Shown piece by piece: positions 41,679-51,127 of a stretch of DNA of 64,000 nucleotides. The DNA comes from Chrysophaeum taylorii (lineage: Eukaryota; Sar; Pelagophyceae; Pelagomonadales; Pelagomonadaceae). Each line of letters opens with the position of its first letter. Positions within the stretch are counted from its first letter, which is position 1. Made by a program: the position numbers and the translations under genes. Below the pieces are notes generated by a model. The model ran no database searches and was not told where the DNA came from. It worked only from the letters and a program-made list of their open reading frames with translations. The DNA lies in assembly GCA_029834535.1 (NCBI GenBank), contig JAQMWT010000028.1:124001-188000 (forward strand), written 5' to 3'.

Positions 41679-43118
41679 ATGTTCGTGGTGTTGGTGCTCG
41701 ACGTGTGTTGGGGGTTTGTGCGGAGCCCCCCTGGATCCCAGGGCCTTGCTCGGTGTGGTAGCACGGGCTGGTGGGACCCCACGGGTGGCGGCTACGATCT
41801 CATGCCACGAATCGAAAAGGAAGTGAATCCACTGTTTCGGAAGCTGCTGGCCGCGCCCGAGGTCTTCGATGCGTTTAAAGTCCCATACGTGCCGGCGGGC
41901 TACGTGCGTCGCGAGGCCCTCGATCGAAGGCTTCGAGATCACCTCGAGGCGAGATGGGGGTTCAGGTACGTAGTCGTGGTCGGCAAACGAGGCGCCGGCA
42001 AGACGCGTTTAGTGAGGGAAGTGTTACGCGATAGGCCGCGCGTTGTGTATGTCCAGACGGGGGTCGCCGTGGAGGACGCGATTCGGGGCAGGCTAGGCCT
42101 GGATCGTATGTTCTCGCTTGAAGATGTTTTTTGGCCGTGGAAGCACGACGAACGCGGTCGCGACTCGCCGGTTCTCGCTGTCGAATGTTTTGCCAGGGTC
42201 TCGCCGAGCATGCTGCGGACGCAGCAGCGCGAGATCAAGCATATGGTTTGTGATGATGGGCTGGCCTACGGCGTGCTCGTGTTGAGCGATCCGAACGACT
42301 GGTGCCATCTCGTCGATGACGACGGCTGCTATTCGAGCTACCTTTGGGTCGGAGATTTGAGTCTCGACGAGGCGACCGCCTATTTCGACGCGCGCCATGT
42401 CCTGCCGAGACGCGGCGACCTCACGGACGAGTGGCGCGCCCTGCGACGACGCGTCGTCGACGAGGCCGGCTCAGGAATGGAGGCACTCGTCGCTCTCGGC
42501 GACGTCGCGGCGAACGCCTCCGACGCGACCTTCGACGCACTTCCAGAAGCGCCCCCCCGTCGGGTGTCGGCCGCGCGCGCCGCGGAGCGTACTGCTGTCG
42601 AGACCTTCATCGCGCGAGCGTACGACGACGCGAGCGCCGATCTCGACGCGCTCGTGACCGACGTCGTCGTCGGCGCCGACCTCCGACGCTTCGTGTCCCA
42701 GCTCCTCGACCGCGGGAGTCTGCGGTCGGCCAACCCGGCTTTCGCCATAGACTTCTCCGCCGCGGCCACGAAACCCAACGCGAGCCGCGGCTTTCGCGCC
42801 GTCACCTACAACTGCGCGACCGGCCGCTTTGAGTTCTCCTCCAAAGCGCACCAACGTGCGGCGCGTCTCTGGCTGACCCCCAAAGTTCGCGCGCGCATCC
42901 GGTGGACTCACTTGACAAGAGATCACCGCCACAGACTCAGTGTCCTACTCGAAAAATTCCAAAACCTGCGGCAAGACCATCTTGCGCGCCGAACTCGCGT
43001 CAAACAACCAACAACTCCGTCGCGCCAGCCCATCCGGTTCTGGGTCGAGCGCACTCTCCGAGGCCTCCTCCTCCGCAGGCCAAGGTTCTTCGCGCGTCCT
43101 GAAGCCTACTTTCCTTAG
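41679..43118 (+). CDS. P-loop ATPase (AAA/STAND-like) with possible secondary-plastid leader
   Basis: The frame has 479 residues from the ATG at 41679; the longer frame begins with TTG. The N-terminus MFVVLVLDVCWGFVRSPPGS reads as a short signal peptide followed by Phe at the predicted cleavage point and a Ser/Arg/Gly-rich stretch. That layout is used by stramenopile-type plastids for two-step import. A Walker A motif lies at about 98-111 (VVVVGKRGAGKTRL). A Walker B-like strand may be YGVLVLSDPNDW (about 198-209). The C-terminal third is Arg-rich and helical. It most resembles archaeal/STAND-type ATPases of unknown function. No effector domain is recognised. Regulation or quality control in the plastid is only a guess from the leader. 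Confidence 0.6.
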   Translation: MFVVLVLDVCWGFVRSPPGSQGLARCGSTGWWDPTGGGYDLMPRIEKEVNPLFRKLLAAPEVFDAFKVPYVPAGYVRREALDRRLRDHLEARWGFRYVVVVGKRGAGKTRLVREVLRDRPRVVYVQTGVAVEDAIRGRLGLDRMFSLEDVFWPWKHDERGRDSPVLAVECFARVSPSMLRTQQREIKHMVCDDGLAYGVLVLSDPNDWCHLVDDDGCYSSYLWVGDLSLDEATAYFDARHVLPRRGDLTDEWRALRRRVVDEAGSGMEALVALGDVAANASDATFDALPEAPPRRVSAARAAERTAVETFIARAYDDASADLDALVTDVVVGADLRRFVSQLLDRGSLRSANPAFAIDFSAAATKPNASRGFRAVTYNCATGRFEFSSKAHQRAARLWLTPKVRARIRWTHLTRDHRHRLSVLLEKFQNLRQDHLARRTRVKQPTTPSRQPIRFWVERTLRGLLLRRPRFFARPEAYFP

Positions 43119-43336
43119 GCCAGCCATTCTCCTATCCTTAGGGAGGCGAGGGGACCGACCCTTCTTGTTTATTATTGCATCATGGATCGTGCTTGTCGGC
43201 ATCTAGTAGGAAAGATCGTCGTCGGGGTTTTGACTTGTTGTTTGTTGAAGGATACGAAAGAAGATACTCAAAGATGACGGCGCATCATTCAAGGCAGGAA
43301 GGCTCATCATCATGAAGGCCAAGCGCGCTTGAGAAG

Positions 43337-43867
43337 ATGTCTCGTCGCCTCAAGTCGGCTTCTCGCGGATCTCGGTGCTACGAACGGCCGTCGTCGACGG
43401 CTTTCCGGCGCTCCTCGCGGCGCGAGATGTTCAAAGTCGCAGAGCACAGCTCGTTCGAGCGAAACTTCGAGGATCAAAGTGGGCATTTGATGCCGAGACT
43501 CGGCAACACGCAAACCAGCCTCAAGGAGCACGCTTCTGGCGAGCTACTGATCACCGGCCCTGCCGAACTCTACATGCAACAGGCACTTGCCCAGGGTCGG
43601 CCGTCGTCGCGCTGTGGTTCCGACTCTCCGGGCTTTCTCAACTTTAGACGACCGTACACCACATCTGGCGGGAGACCCTCGGGATTCCACAATAGGCCGC
43701 TCTCTCGTGGTCGCGTCGAACCCCCTCAGCGCCATTTCCGACAGCTGTCCGAGTGGACGCGCGACGATGGATCGGACGGAACCGCTGCCAAAACACCATC
43801 GAACAACATCGCCTTGTCGCTGCTCCCGGCACTTAATCCCCCGCCGTTGACTGCGATGCGACCCTAG
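43337..43867 (+). CDS. Unknown Arg/Ser-rich protein
   Basis: A 176-residue frame from the ATG at 43337 follows the ATPase gene on the same strand after 218 bp. It is rich in Arg, Ser and Pro, with short repeats such as RRPYTTSGGRPSGFHNRPLS and a more ordered middle (ELLITGPAELYMQQALAQG). I recognise no domain. RPxS-type motifs hint at microtubule proteins but are not diagnostic. The stop is followed closely by a T-rich tract at 43880-43893. Confidence 0.4.
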   Translation: MSRRLKSASRGSRCYERPSSTAFRRSSRREMFKVAEHSSFERNFEDQSGHLMPRLGNTQTSLKEHASGELLITGPAELYMQQALAQGRPSSRCGSDSPGFLNFRRPYTTSGGRPSGFHNRPLSRGRVEPPQRHFRQLSEWTRDDGSDGTAAKTPSNNIALSLLPALNPPPLTAMRP

Positions 43868-44574
43868 CTTCCCTCACGATTTTTTTTTTCGTGGGACGTA
43901 TAATACGTCTCACGTTTTTTCGCTACTTTGGCGCCTTACTTCACGTCTTGTTCTCTAATGGTTTATATATAAAGGCGGTTTTTCTTTGGCTCATATGAAG
44001 GTGTCATATCAGTGCCTGTTAAGAACTCCCTGGTCGACAACGGCGATGGAGACTGCGTGTGTGCCCAACAGCACCAGAATTCGTGGTGGAGTGGGGAAAG
44101 GAACGAAGAAAAATGTTGACATACAGTCCGCGCGAATTGTGTCTCCGCTATGTGTCACGTATTACGTTTCTATGTATGAGGCGAAAATCTGGGGGGCATG
44201 CCAGAGAAGCGGACAGACAGAGTCAGCGAAACAGCGAGCAATGGAAGATTGCAAAAGCAGCTGTGGCAGGAAGAGAAAGTGAGGCAGGCAGAGTGTAACG
44301 CGTCAGCACGACATAGCACGAGGCCACGAAAGAACACGTGCCATGAAAGCAGAGAAAGACAAAATCAAAATTCCATCATGAACGGAGAGAGATGCAACAG
44401 CATGAAATTGCGGCCAAATTGAGACGCAACAGCAGAAAGATGCCGTGATTGCACACGCAGCAGGAAAAAGTTGCTGCTATTCATAGAAACAGCAGCACGA
44501 CGCTCACATGGAGTTTGCAAGATAGACAAGGTGGTGCGAACCACCAGAAAAGTGTATGTTGTGGAAAAAGCGGA

Positions 44575-44650
44575 CGTTTTTTTTTAAGGTCTACTGCTAA
44601 GAGGGGGGGGTGCTTGAAGGTTTTTGTGCGTTGTGTGGCCACGTGGGGAC
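44575..44650 (-). repeat. Copy of the C-rich AGCAGTCGACC repeat unit
   Basis: On the + strand: TTTTTTTTAAGGTCTACTGC, a G run, GCTTGAAGGTTTTTGTGCGT and TGTGTGGCCACGTGGGGACA. This is the complete inverted unit seen in the 6945-7695 array. Confidence 0.6.
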
Positions 44651-44719
44651 AGGAGGTTGTTAAGTGAATTTGTAAGTATAGTTACTAGAAGGCAGCTATT
44701 AGGTTTAATTAATAGTTAG

Positions 44720-45260
44720 ATAACTAACTAACTAACTTCAAACCTCTCCCGAGCATGGGAGCCAGGCCGGTGTGGCAGTAACGACCATTCCCCCAATTGC
44801 CTGCCTGCCACATGACTTACCCTGATTGTTGCTCTGGTACTGACCTTGCAATTATGGGGGGGGTGTCATCTTGACACCCTCACCTGCGCTTCCACTGAAC
44901 CCAATGTACCAGGTATTTGTGTTGCTTTCTTGCTGTCTTCTTGCTATTACCCTCATTTGATTGCCCGATTTCGTGATGGCGTGAGGTATTACGCTGAGAT
45001 CGGGCGTGTGGTGGGTTCACCCGCGGTTCGGGTTGGGAGAAAGGGTTGTTGAGGCCCCTGGTCCGGCCAAGAGGGGCGGGTATCTGAGAAAACCACTACA
45101 CCGCACCGACAGGATCCAGTCCAGAATCACGGGCCTGTAGACGAGGGGCACCGAAAGGTGGGTCGGCGGAGAGTGATCATCAGGGTTGTCAGATTGACAA
45201 CCAACTCGTCGATTACGTTCCGTCTGCGCCCCCTGGCCATACCCCGTCCCACTGCGAACG
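44720..45260 (-). mobile_element. SINE-like element copy with 11-bp target duplications and nested insertion
   Basis: Direct repeats TTAATAGTTAG at 44709-44719 and 45261-45271 flank the element. It begins with the (TAAC)n tail, continues ACTTCAAACCTCTCCCGAGC, is interrupted at about 44771-45104, then resumes ACCGACAGGATCCAGTCCAG to CACTGCGAACG. Compared with the copy at 3834-4086 it lacks about 18 bp at the 5' end, a common feature of retroposed copies. Confidence 0.75.
44771..45104. mobile_element. 334-bp sequence nested in the SINE copy
   Basis: This stretch is absent from the other SINE copy at the same point (GGCCGG|ACCGACAGG). Its borders are weakly inverted: CGGTGTGG at the left and CCACTACACCG at the right. 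No open frame is present. It could be a small non-autonomous DNA element. Confidence 0.5.
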
Positions 45261-45281
45261 TTAATAGTTAGCTAGTACGCG

Positions 45282-45660
45282 TCAATGACGTCGGGCCTCA
45301 GCGCAAGAACTCACAGCAGACCCGGCAATCACTCGCCCACTCATGAGTCCTCTAGTTCTTTGGTTTACTAGGTTTACTAGTAAGGTTTTATGTTATGGTA
45401 GGCAACTCTCAGGCCAAAGAGCCACAATTAAGAGAGATTTTTTATTACATGTTATTGCAAAGTATTGTATTATGGTCAGCAACTCCCAGGCTCAAAGAGC
45501 CAGAACGGATGAGCGCAGGGAAACAAGGAAGCAGCAAGAAGACAAAGGAGGTGTGCGCATATAGTTAGTCAGGCATTTTAAAGGCGTCGTCGACCTCGGC
45601 GTAAGGACTCACAGCAGAGTCCCCAATCACTTCTTCTGGACCAAGATCTTGATGGTCTAG
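45282..45660 (+). repeat. Two copies of a CTCACAGCAGA repeat
   Basis: Copies at about 45282-45352 and 45585-45660 share GACGTCGRCCTCRGCGYAAG-like sequence and ACTCACAGCAGA, then CCCAATCACT or similar. A partial third copy lies at 63842-63864. The class is unknown. Confidence 0.5.
45395..45545 (+). repeat. Two hairpin-family repeat copies
   Basis: Copies near 45395 and 45470 carry GCAACTCYCAGG and AAAGAGCC. The second has the perfect GGCTC-AAA-GAGCC hairpin and is followed by GATGAGCGCAGGGAAACAAG, making it the best preserved in the window. Confidence 0.65.
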
Positions 45661-46124
45661 CAGGACTACAGCGCGCGACCGTTACGTTGGTACTCAAGTA
45701 GGTAGCTTGTTCGTTAGTAGGTTCTTATTTCGTTCACAGACCGCTCGCGGCCCTTTTGGGACACACTGTCACGCGAGCTGCACTGTCCCCAAAGTGAGAT
45801 GTGACCACCATGCAAAAGCACGACGAATAGCAAGTAAATCTTTTATAGCAGTTCACTGTCCTCCCCAGCTCGATCGACCTTTCCTGTTGTTAGATCGTTA
45901 GGCCCGCCGTGCATAAAAGTCTGTGGCAGAAGGGCGGGACAAAGCCCCCGGGACTGGGGACTGCACGAACCACGGACACACCAAGGCCGCCGCCGGGATC
46001 TACCTAGCGGTTATAGCTAATCCGGACGCTCTTCCGTATGGGCTATTCATTTATTTGTTTATTCCTAAGCGGCCCAATATTAGAGGCTTGGCACCTATTG
46101 GTCGAAATTCGTCGGTCGAAAAAG

Positions 46125-48809
46125 TCAAGAGAAGTTGTTGGCCTTGATGCTGGCCCATATGGAAGAAAAAACTGGCTTTTTTTGAGATCGCTCGGCGGCA
46201 GCGGTTTTCGCGGGTCGCTTCTCGCGCGGGCTGGCCTTGGCAGGCGCTTCGGGTGCGGGATAGCCGCTCAGCGAGTTGCTGTTGGAGGACGCGAAGACAG
46301 CGGTTTTTCCAGTGGCGATGTGGCGACCAGAGGCCGACTGGCTGTGGGATTGCTGCTGCAAGAACGAGGGTGGGCGCGTCGGCGCGGCGCCAGCCGAGCC
46401 CGACGTAGCCAGCAGCGAGTTTGAGCGCTCGAGCGTACCAAAGAAACTGCCACAGCGGGTGAGGAGAGCATCGCGGGCACCGCGCGAGACACCGCCCAGC
46501 GCGTCGTTGCTCGTGGAGAGAGGTTTGCGCGGCCACGCAGACAGGGTCCCGCCGACCGAGGCCGAGGCCGAAGCTTCCGTGAGCGAGTGCTGGCGCGAAA
46601 GCATGCCGAGGATGAGTTGAGAATTCTCGTCGCCATGCAACAACATGCGGCGGCGCTCGTCGCGGGCCGCTGGATCATCCTCCTCGCGTTGCTGCTCGCG
46701 GTGGCTCGCCTCGGTTAGTACGCGGCGCATCTTCGCCCGTTTCGCCCAGTGCTTGGCCCGCAGCGCCATGCGCTCTTCCTCGGCGTCGCTATCGCTCGCC
46801 TGGTCTTCGTCGCCCTTGGCGTGATCGAGAGGCGCCTCCTCGTCGTCCGAGTCGGAAATCTCGACGGCTTCTTCTTCGCGGCGCCGCGGGCCGAGGTGTC
46901 GCTCCTTGAGTTCGCGCGAGATGAGCTCGGCCAGCCCAGCCTCGTCGTCCTCGGCGTCTCGAACTTGTTTCTCGTCGTCATCCTCCTCTTCGTCATCGTC
47001 GTCGGCGAGTCCCAGCCTTTTGGCTTCGGACCGGGCTTTGGCGTCGAAGCCGACGAGGTCCTTCATCGAGACCTGTCCGCGCGACCCCAGCGCATCCCCG
47101 CGTCCGCGCGTGTCGAACCCCTCGCGCACGTTCCGGAGCATCGCTGCCATCTCGTCCTTTTCGCGCAGCTCCGCCTGCCTCTTCCGAAAGTCCTCGGCCG
47201 CCTTCTCGTTGCCTTTCTCGTCTTCGCGAAGCTCGTCCACGATGGCCTCCAGGTCGTCGGCCGTCGGCACGACGTCGTCGCGAACCTCGTCCTCCTCGGG
47301 CTGCTTTTTCACGCCGAACCCAAAGTCCCCCAATCCGCGCTGCGCGCCGTCGACATCGTCGTCGGATTCTTCCGCCTCCTCCTCGATGCCCTCGGCGTTC
47401 CGCCGCCGCCGGGCTTTGCTCGCGTCCTCGAGCAGCAAGGCCCGGTACGCCGCCGCTCGATCGACATTCTCCTCCACCACCTCCTCCTCTTCTTGCGGTT
47501 CATCGTCCTCGTTATTGCTGTTGTTGTCGCCCTCCTGTTCGATGTCCTTATGGTCGTCGCCGGCGGCGTAGTCGTGCTCGTCGTCGTCGCTCTGGGTAGC
47601 ATCGTCGTCCTCGACGGGTGCCGTGTCGTTGACGAGCTGCAACGGTGGCGAGTCGTCGTCCGGTGGCGAGTCTTGGTCGCGCCTCAGAGGCCGCGGCGGG
47701 TAAGCATCGTCCACGACAATGGTATCTAGCGGCACCGTGTCGTCGACGAGCCGCAGACGCGTCGAGTCGTCGTTTTCGTCGCGCGGCGAACTCTCCTGCT
47801 TGTCGTCGTCGTCGTCGTCGTCGTCGTCGAAAAAGAGCGCCTCCTTCTCGTCGTCGGGTCGTTGTTGTAGGTCAATCTGTTGCTTTTCCCGCACTTTCTC
47901 GATCAACTCGCGCTCCTCCTTGAGCTGCTTGTGTTGCTTCCGCAACTCGAGAAATCGCTGCGCTTCGAGCGCCTCGAGTCGTTTGACGTAGACGTCGGCG
48001 CCGCACTTGTCGAGGCTCGCGGCGCTCGTGAAACGTTCCATCCCCTGGCGCACCACGCGCTGCCTCAGCTGCGACTTGAGCGCAGCGCGCTTGTTTGCAT
48101 AAACCTTCTTCTTTGGCGCGCCCACGATCTCGAGCTCCTCGTCGTCGCTCGAATCGGCCAGAAGCGCCGCAAGTCGCTGCTTGGCAGCCGCCTCGTGCGC
48201 CTCCTCCTCGCGCGCAATTGTGTCCTTTAGCCGCGCGGCGAGTTTCTCGCGGCGCGCTTCGGCCGCAGCGACCGCCGCCTCGCGCTCCTTCTCGAGTGCC
48301 TCCGCGACCGCCCGCCTCTTCTTCGCGGCCTCCTCGTCCTCGGTCGCAGCCAAGTCCTCCTCGGCCGCCGCGCTCCGTCGCTTCTTCTTCTTCTTTTTCT
48401 TCTTCGACGCCCGCATAGGAGGCTCCTCCTTCTCGTCGTCGCCTAGCTCGTTTTTCTCGTCGACAGGCGTCGACTCCTCTTCCCCCGCGTCCGAGAGTGG
48501 CGACTTAACTTCTTCGTCGTCGAAGAGCTCGTCGATGTGTGGTGCGTCGTCGACGATTTTTTCGATGGGTTGTGCCTCTTCATCGTCGTCGTTGTCGACG
48601 AGCTTGTCGACAGATGATGCCTCTTTTTCTTCCTCCTCGACAAGAGGGGGAAGTTTCAAGGGCTCCTCGTCCTCCAAGAAGCAGGCCCTCGGCCCCTCAT
48701 CGTCCTCGTCGTCACCATCTTCGTCATCCGCGTAAAGCTGCGTCGGCGCGCACTCCTCTTGCGTCTCGGGGACGAGCTGCGTTGGAGGGCACTCCTCGTC
48801 GTCGTCCAT
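46125..48809 (-). CDS. Claspin/Mrc1-like replication checkpoint mediator
   Basis: The frame has 894 residues from the ATG at 48809, preferred over an in-frame ATG at 48857 that would add 16 hydrophobic residues. The protein is highly acidic with nuclear-type lysine runs. Near the start, PTQLVPETQEE and APTQLY form TQ-containing motifs, and related LVDDTVPLDT and LVNDTAPVEDD units recur. A coiled region spans about 150-330. The part from about 450 (AEGIEEEAEESDDDVDG, GLGDFGFGV, then a helical EDFRKRQAELREKDEMAAML) matches the conserved MRC1/Claspin segment. It ends with a Ser-rich tail and KKPVFSSIW, which may bind a partner. Claspin/Mrc1 travels with the replication fork and transmits checkpoint kinase signals. 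The acidic runs are encoded by GAC/GAG repeats, so length may vary between strains. Confidence 0.7.
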   Translation of the reverse strand: MDDDEECPPTQLVPETQEECAPTQLYADDEDGDDEDDEGPRACFLEDEEPLKLPPLVEEEEKEASSVDKLVDNDDDEEAQPIEKIVDDAPHIDELFDDEEVKSPLSDAGEEESTPVDEKNELGDDEKEEPPMRASKKKKKKKKRRSAAAEEDLAATEDEEAAKKRRAVAEALEKEREAAVAAAEARREKLAARLKDTIAREEEAHEAAAKQRLAALLADSSDDEELEIVGAPKKKVYANKRAALKSQLRQRVVRQGMERFTSAASLDKCGADVYVKRLEALEAQRFLELRKQHKQLKEERELIEKVREKQQIDLQQRPDDEKEALFFDDDDDDDDDKQESSPRDENDDSTRLRLVDDTVPLDTIVVDDAYPPRPLRRDQDSPPDDDSPPLQLVNDTAPVEDDDATQSDDDEHDYAAGDDHKDIEQEGDNNSNNEDDEPQEEEEVVEENVDRAAAYRALLLEDASKARRRRNAEGIEEEAEESDDDVDGAQRGLGDFGFGVKKQPEEDEVRDDVVPTADDLEAIVDELREDEKGNEKAAEDFRKRQAELREKDEMAAMLRNVREGFDTRGRGDALGSRGQVSMKDLVGFDAKARSEAKRLGLADDDDEEEDDDEKQVRDAEDDEAGLAELISRELKERHLGPRRREEEAVEISDSDDEEAPLDHAKGDEDQASDSDAEEERMALRAKHWAKRAKMRRVLTEASHREQQREEDDPAARDERRRMLLHGDENSQLILGMLSRQHSLTEASASASVGGTLSAWPRKPLSTSNDALGGVSRGARDALLTRCGSFFGTLERSNSLLATSGSAGAAPTRPPSFLQQQSHSQSASGRHIATGKTAVFASSNSNSLSGYPAPEAPAKASPREKRPAKTAAAERSQKKPVFSSIWASIKANNFS

Positions 48810-49986
48810 CGTTTGAAAAGAAAAAAAAACGAACAAGGGTTTTGTTTTACACAGCATTGGGAATTAATTTATTCACAAAGCTCACTTCACAAAGTTCATT
48901 GAAATTCACTTCACTTGAGTTCACTTCACTTCGCCACTTCGCCGGAATTCTTCCCCTTCGTATCTACATTCACGTTCTCCCACCCGGCTGCTAGTCCACG
49001 CGAGGATAACGTTGATGAGGAGGGAAAAGGGCGGAACATAATGAAGAGCACAAGACGAGCCGATTGCGACACCGACACTGACGTTGAACACGCCTAGCAA
49101 AAATTGACGATCAACCAGTTCCAAGGTGTGGGACTGCGTGCGCCGTCTGAAGGAATAATATCATCCTGACCGCGTCAGTGGGAAGGCGACGCACATATGT
49201 ATATCCTGTTGTGATCGGAACGCATGAAGGTGACGAGAGACTCCAAGAAAGGCACATAGCAGACGACCAAGCCTCTTGTCCACTTTGAGGCTGCGCATCC
49301 GGGGGACGATCTGGACTGCTTACAGCACACCAAGAAACAGAAGACAGACGAAGAAAGGTTGCGTGATAACGCCGCGGGCGTTGTGGTAGCCTGAAGGATA
49401 AATCGCAGGTTACCAGCTACTTTCCGGGCCATGCACAGCCAGTCAAAGCACACTACCCTGATAGAATTCTCGGCTCGGCGTGGGCTGGACGAAGAATTTC
49501 ATTGCGGCGGCCCGGATCAAGTACGGCGACCTCGTCGAGGGCGAATAAATATATATATGCCGGAAGCACCATTCCCGAAGACTCTTCGGAGATGGAGGTT
49601 GATGAGGAAGAACGAGACGAAGATACCGAGGTCATTCACATCAACTAAGGCAAGAAATGCGGGATGCCATCCAGTGCCGTTGACTTCTCCTTCGCCCCGA
49701 AACACGCGTGAACCTTAGAGCACCAGGCCTGAGCAATAGCGGGCGGGGGGCACGGAACTGACGGGGGGCGGCACCGGCGCAGGCGCTACAAAAAAAAAAA
49801 GGTGGCGTTCGCTTCACCAAGGTTCAGGATCGCCACGTAGGGCGGCGCCCTCGAGCACCGTCACCTTGCGTAGCATTAGAATAAATCTTGAGGGTAAGGG
49901 TGACAATAAAATTCCTAGCAACGCAGAAAATACGGGTAAGCAATGAAAGCATTGATAATATAACGACAAGAAGAAAAGCCTATGTC
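48810..49986. other. Intergenic between divergent Claspin-like and CFAP299 genes
   Basis: No gene is recognised. Short direct repeats of TTCACTT occur at about 48882-48930, and there is an A-run at 49790-49800. Promoters of both flanking genes should lie here. Confidence 0.5.
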
Positions 49987-50673
49987 ATGCGGTCCGACGA
50001 AGAGTCGCTCGAGCAATTCGCGACGTACGAGGACTACCTCGACGCCCAGGTGTCGGAGACGGACATGTTCTATCTCGAGGACGAGGAGCTCGCGCGACAG
50101 CTAGTCGAGCTCGGTTACCGGGGCTCGGGGGACACGTTGAAGCGTGAGGAGTTCATGGCCCGCAAGAAGGCACTCCGGGAGCGCGGGACGCAAAAAGCCA
50201 ACGTTCCCAAGGAGCTCGCCTCGGCCAACAAGGACTTGTCCCAATTCCCGTTTCTCCAGGCCCTCGCGAATCGCGAGGAGCTCGTCAGAAATGGAAAGTT
50301 GACTTGTATCATTTTTCTCCGCGACACCAACTCCAAAGGCCAGGAAGTCAGCGGGTACATCGACTACGCCCAGAGGCTCAAGACCGAGAACTTCGAACTC
50401 TACTTTTCGGGAAAGAAAAGGCTCATACCCAAGTCGACCGACCTCTCCTATTACAATTGGGAAACCCAGACCTCCACGGCCAACTCGACGCCGAATTTTC
50501 AGGTCATCGCGGACTCCGACGGCCTCCTGTTTAAAAACAAGCGGGACCGCAAAGTCATTAACGTTGACCCTAAACAGCGCAATCCAGGCGACAACTCCTC
50601 CCGCAACGAACTCAACACTGAGGAGTACCTCCAGGTCGTCATCTTCGACCATCTCACGAGGCGCAAGAACTAG
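49987..50673 (+). CDS. CFAP299: CFAP299 (C4orf22) family cilia- and flagella-associated protein
   Basis: The 228-residue protein starts at the ATG at 49987 and is close to the family's usual ~230 residues. The N-terminal block is the family signature: FATYEDYLDAQVSETDMFYL, EDEELARQLVELGYRGSG and LKREEFMARK. The middle reads LTCIIFLRDTNSKGQEVSGY and IDYAQRLKTENFELYFSGKK. The C-terminal SYYNWETQTSTAN and FKNKRDRKVINVDP are also typical. Family members are found only in ciliated eukaryotes and act in sperm and flagellum formation, so this is good evidence that the organism makes a motile flagellum. No introns are needed. It is convergent with the synthase gene. Confidence 0.9.
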   Translation: MRSDEESLEQFATYEDYLDAQVSETDMFYLEDEELARQLVELGYRGSGDTLKREEFMARKKALRERGTQKANVPKELASANKDLSQFPFLQALANREELVRNGKLTCIIFLRDTNSKGQEVSGYIDYAQRLKTENFELYFSGKKRLIPKSTDLSYYNWETQTSTANSTPNFQVIADSDGLLFKNKRDRKVINVDPKQRNPGDNSSRNELNTEEYLQVVIFDHLTRRKN

Positions 50674-51127
50674 GCATTTTTTTTTATACGTAAAAGGAAG
50701 CCACCTTCAAGACGACGAATAGTCGCATTCGAAACCTGCGGCGGTCCACGTACGATGCGGCGACAAGGGCGCGTATGACAGACACCACGAAGTGGTAGCA
50801 ACATCGAGCACGCGACAGCCAGGTGTCTCGGTGCGTGCGATTGATGCGGGCGAGATTGAGTCCCTCCCTGGTGGTGACTGAAATGGGGTGGGGGTGTCCC
50901 ACAAGGACCTCACCAGCCAGTCAGCCAGCCAGGCAGGTATTATGGAGATGTGGTCGCCAAGGAAGTTCGTGACGCGGTGGTGTCCCTCACTCGATGACGG
51001 GCGGGCTACATCTCCGAGATGGGCCGAGTTAACATATTGTCGACGCGGGTGAGGAGAGAACGGGGAGAAGTAGACGATGACGGAGAGAAAAAACAACATG
51101 CTTGGTTTTTGAAGGGCGGCTGGTTGG
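50674..51127. other. Convergent intergenic region
   Basis: The 454 bp between two stop codons hold no recognisable gene; presumably 3' untranslated regions. A T-rich run at 50679-50688 directly follows the CFAP299 stop. Confidence 0.5.

Larger units (their letters stand above)
43868..46124. other. Gene-free repeat region
   Basis: No gene is recognised. It contains a copy of the AGCAGTCGACC cassette, a SINE copy with a nested insertion, two hairpin repeats and two copies of a CTCACAGCAGA repeat, listed separately. An inverted pair GTGGGACGTATAATACGTCT and its surroundings lies near 43892-43915. Confidence 0.5.

Noticed and set aside
46749-47729. 326-codon + strand frame opposite the Claspin-like gene
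   Set aside because: Val/Leu-rich translation arises from the complement of GAC/GAG runs; the minus strand carries conserved motifs.
49431-49718. Short frames between the Claspin-like and CFAP299 genes
   Set aside because: Under 100 codons, on both strands, with no recognisable motif.
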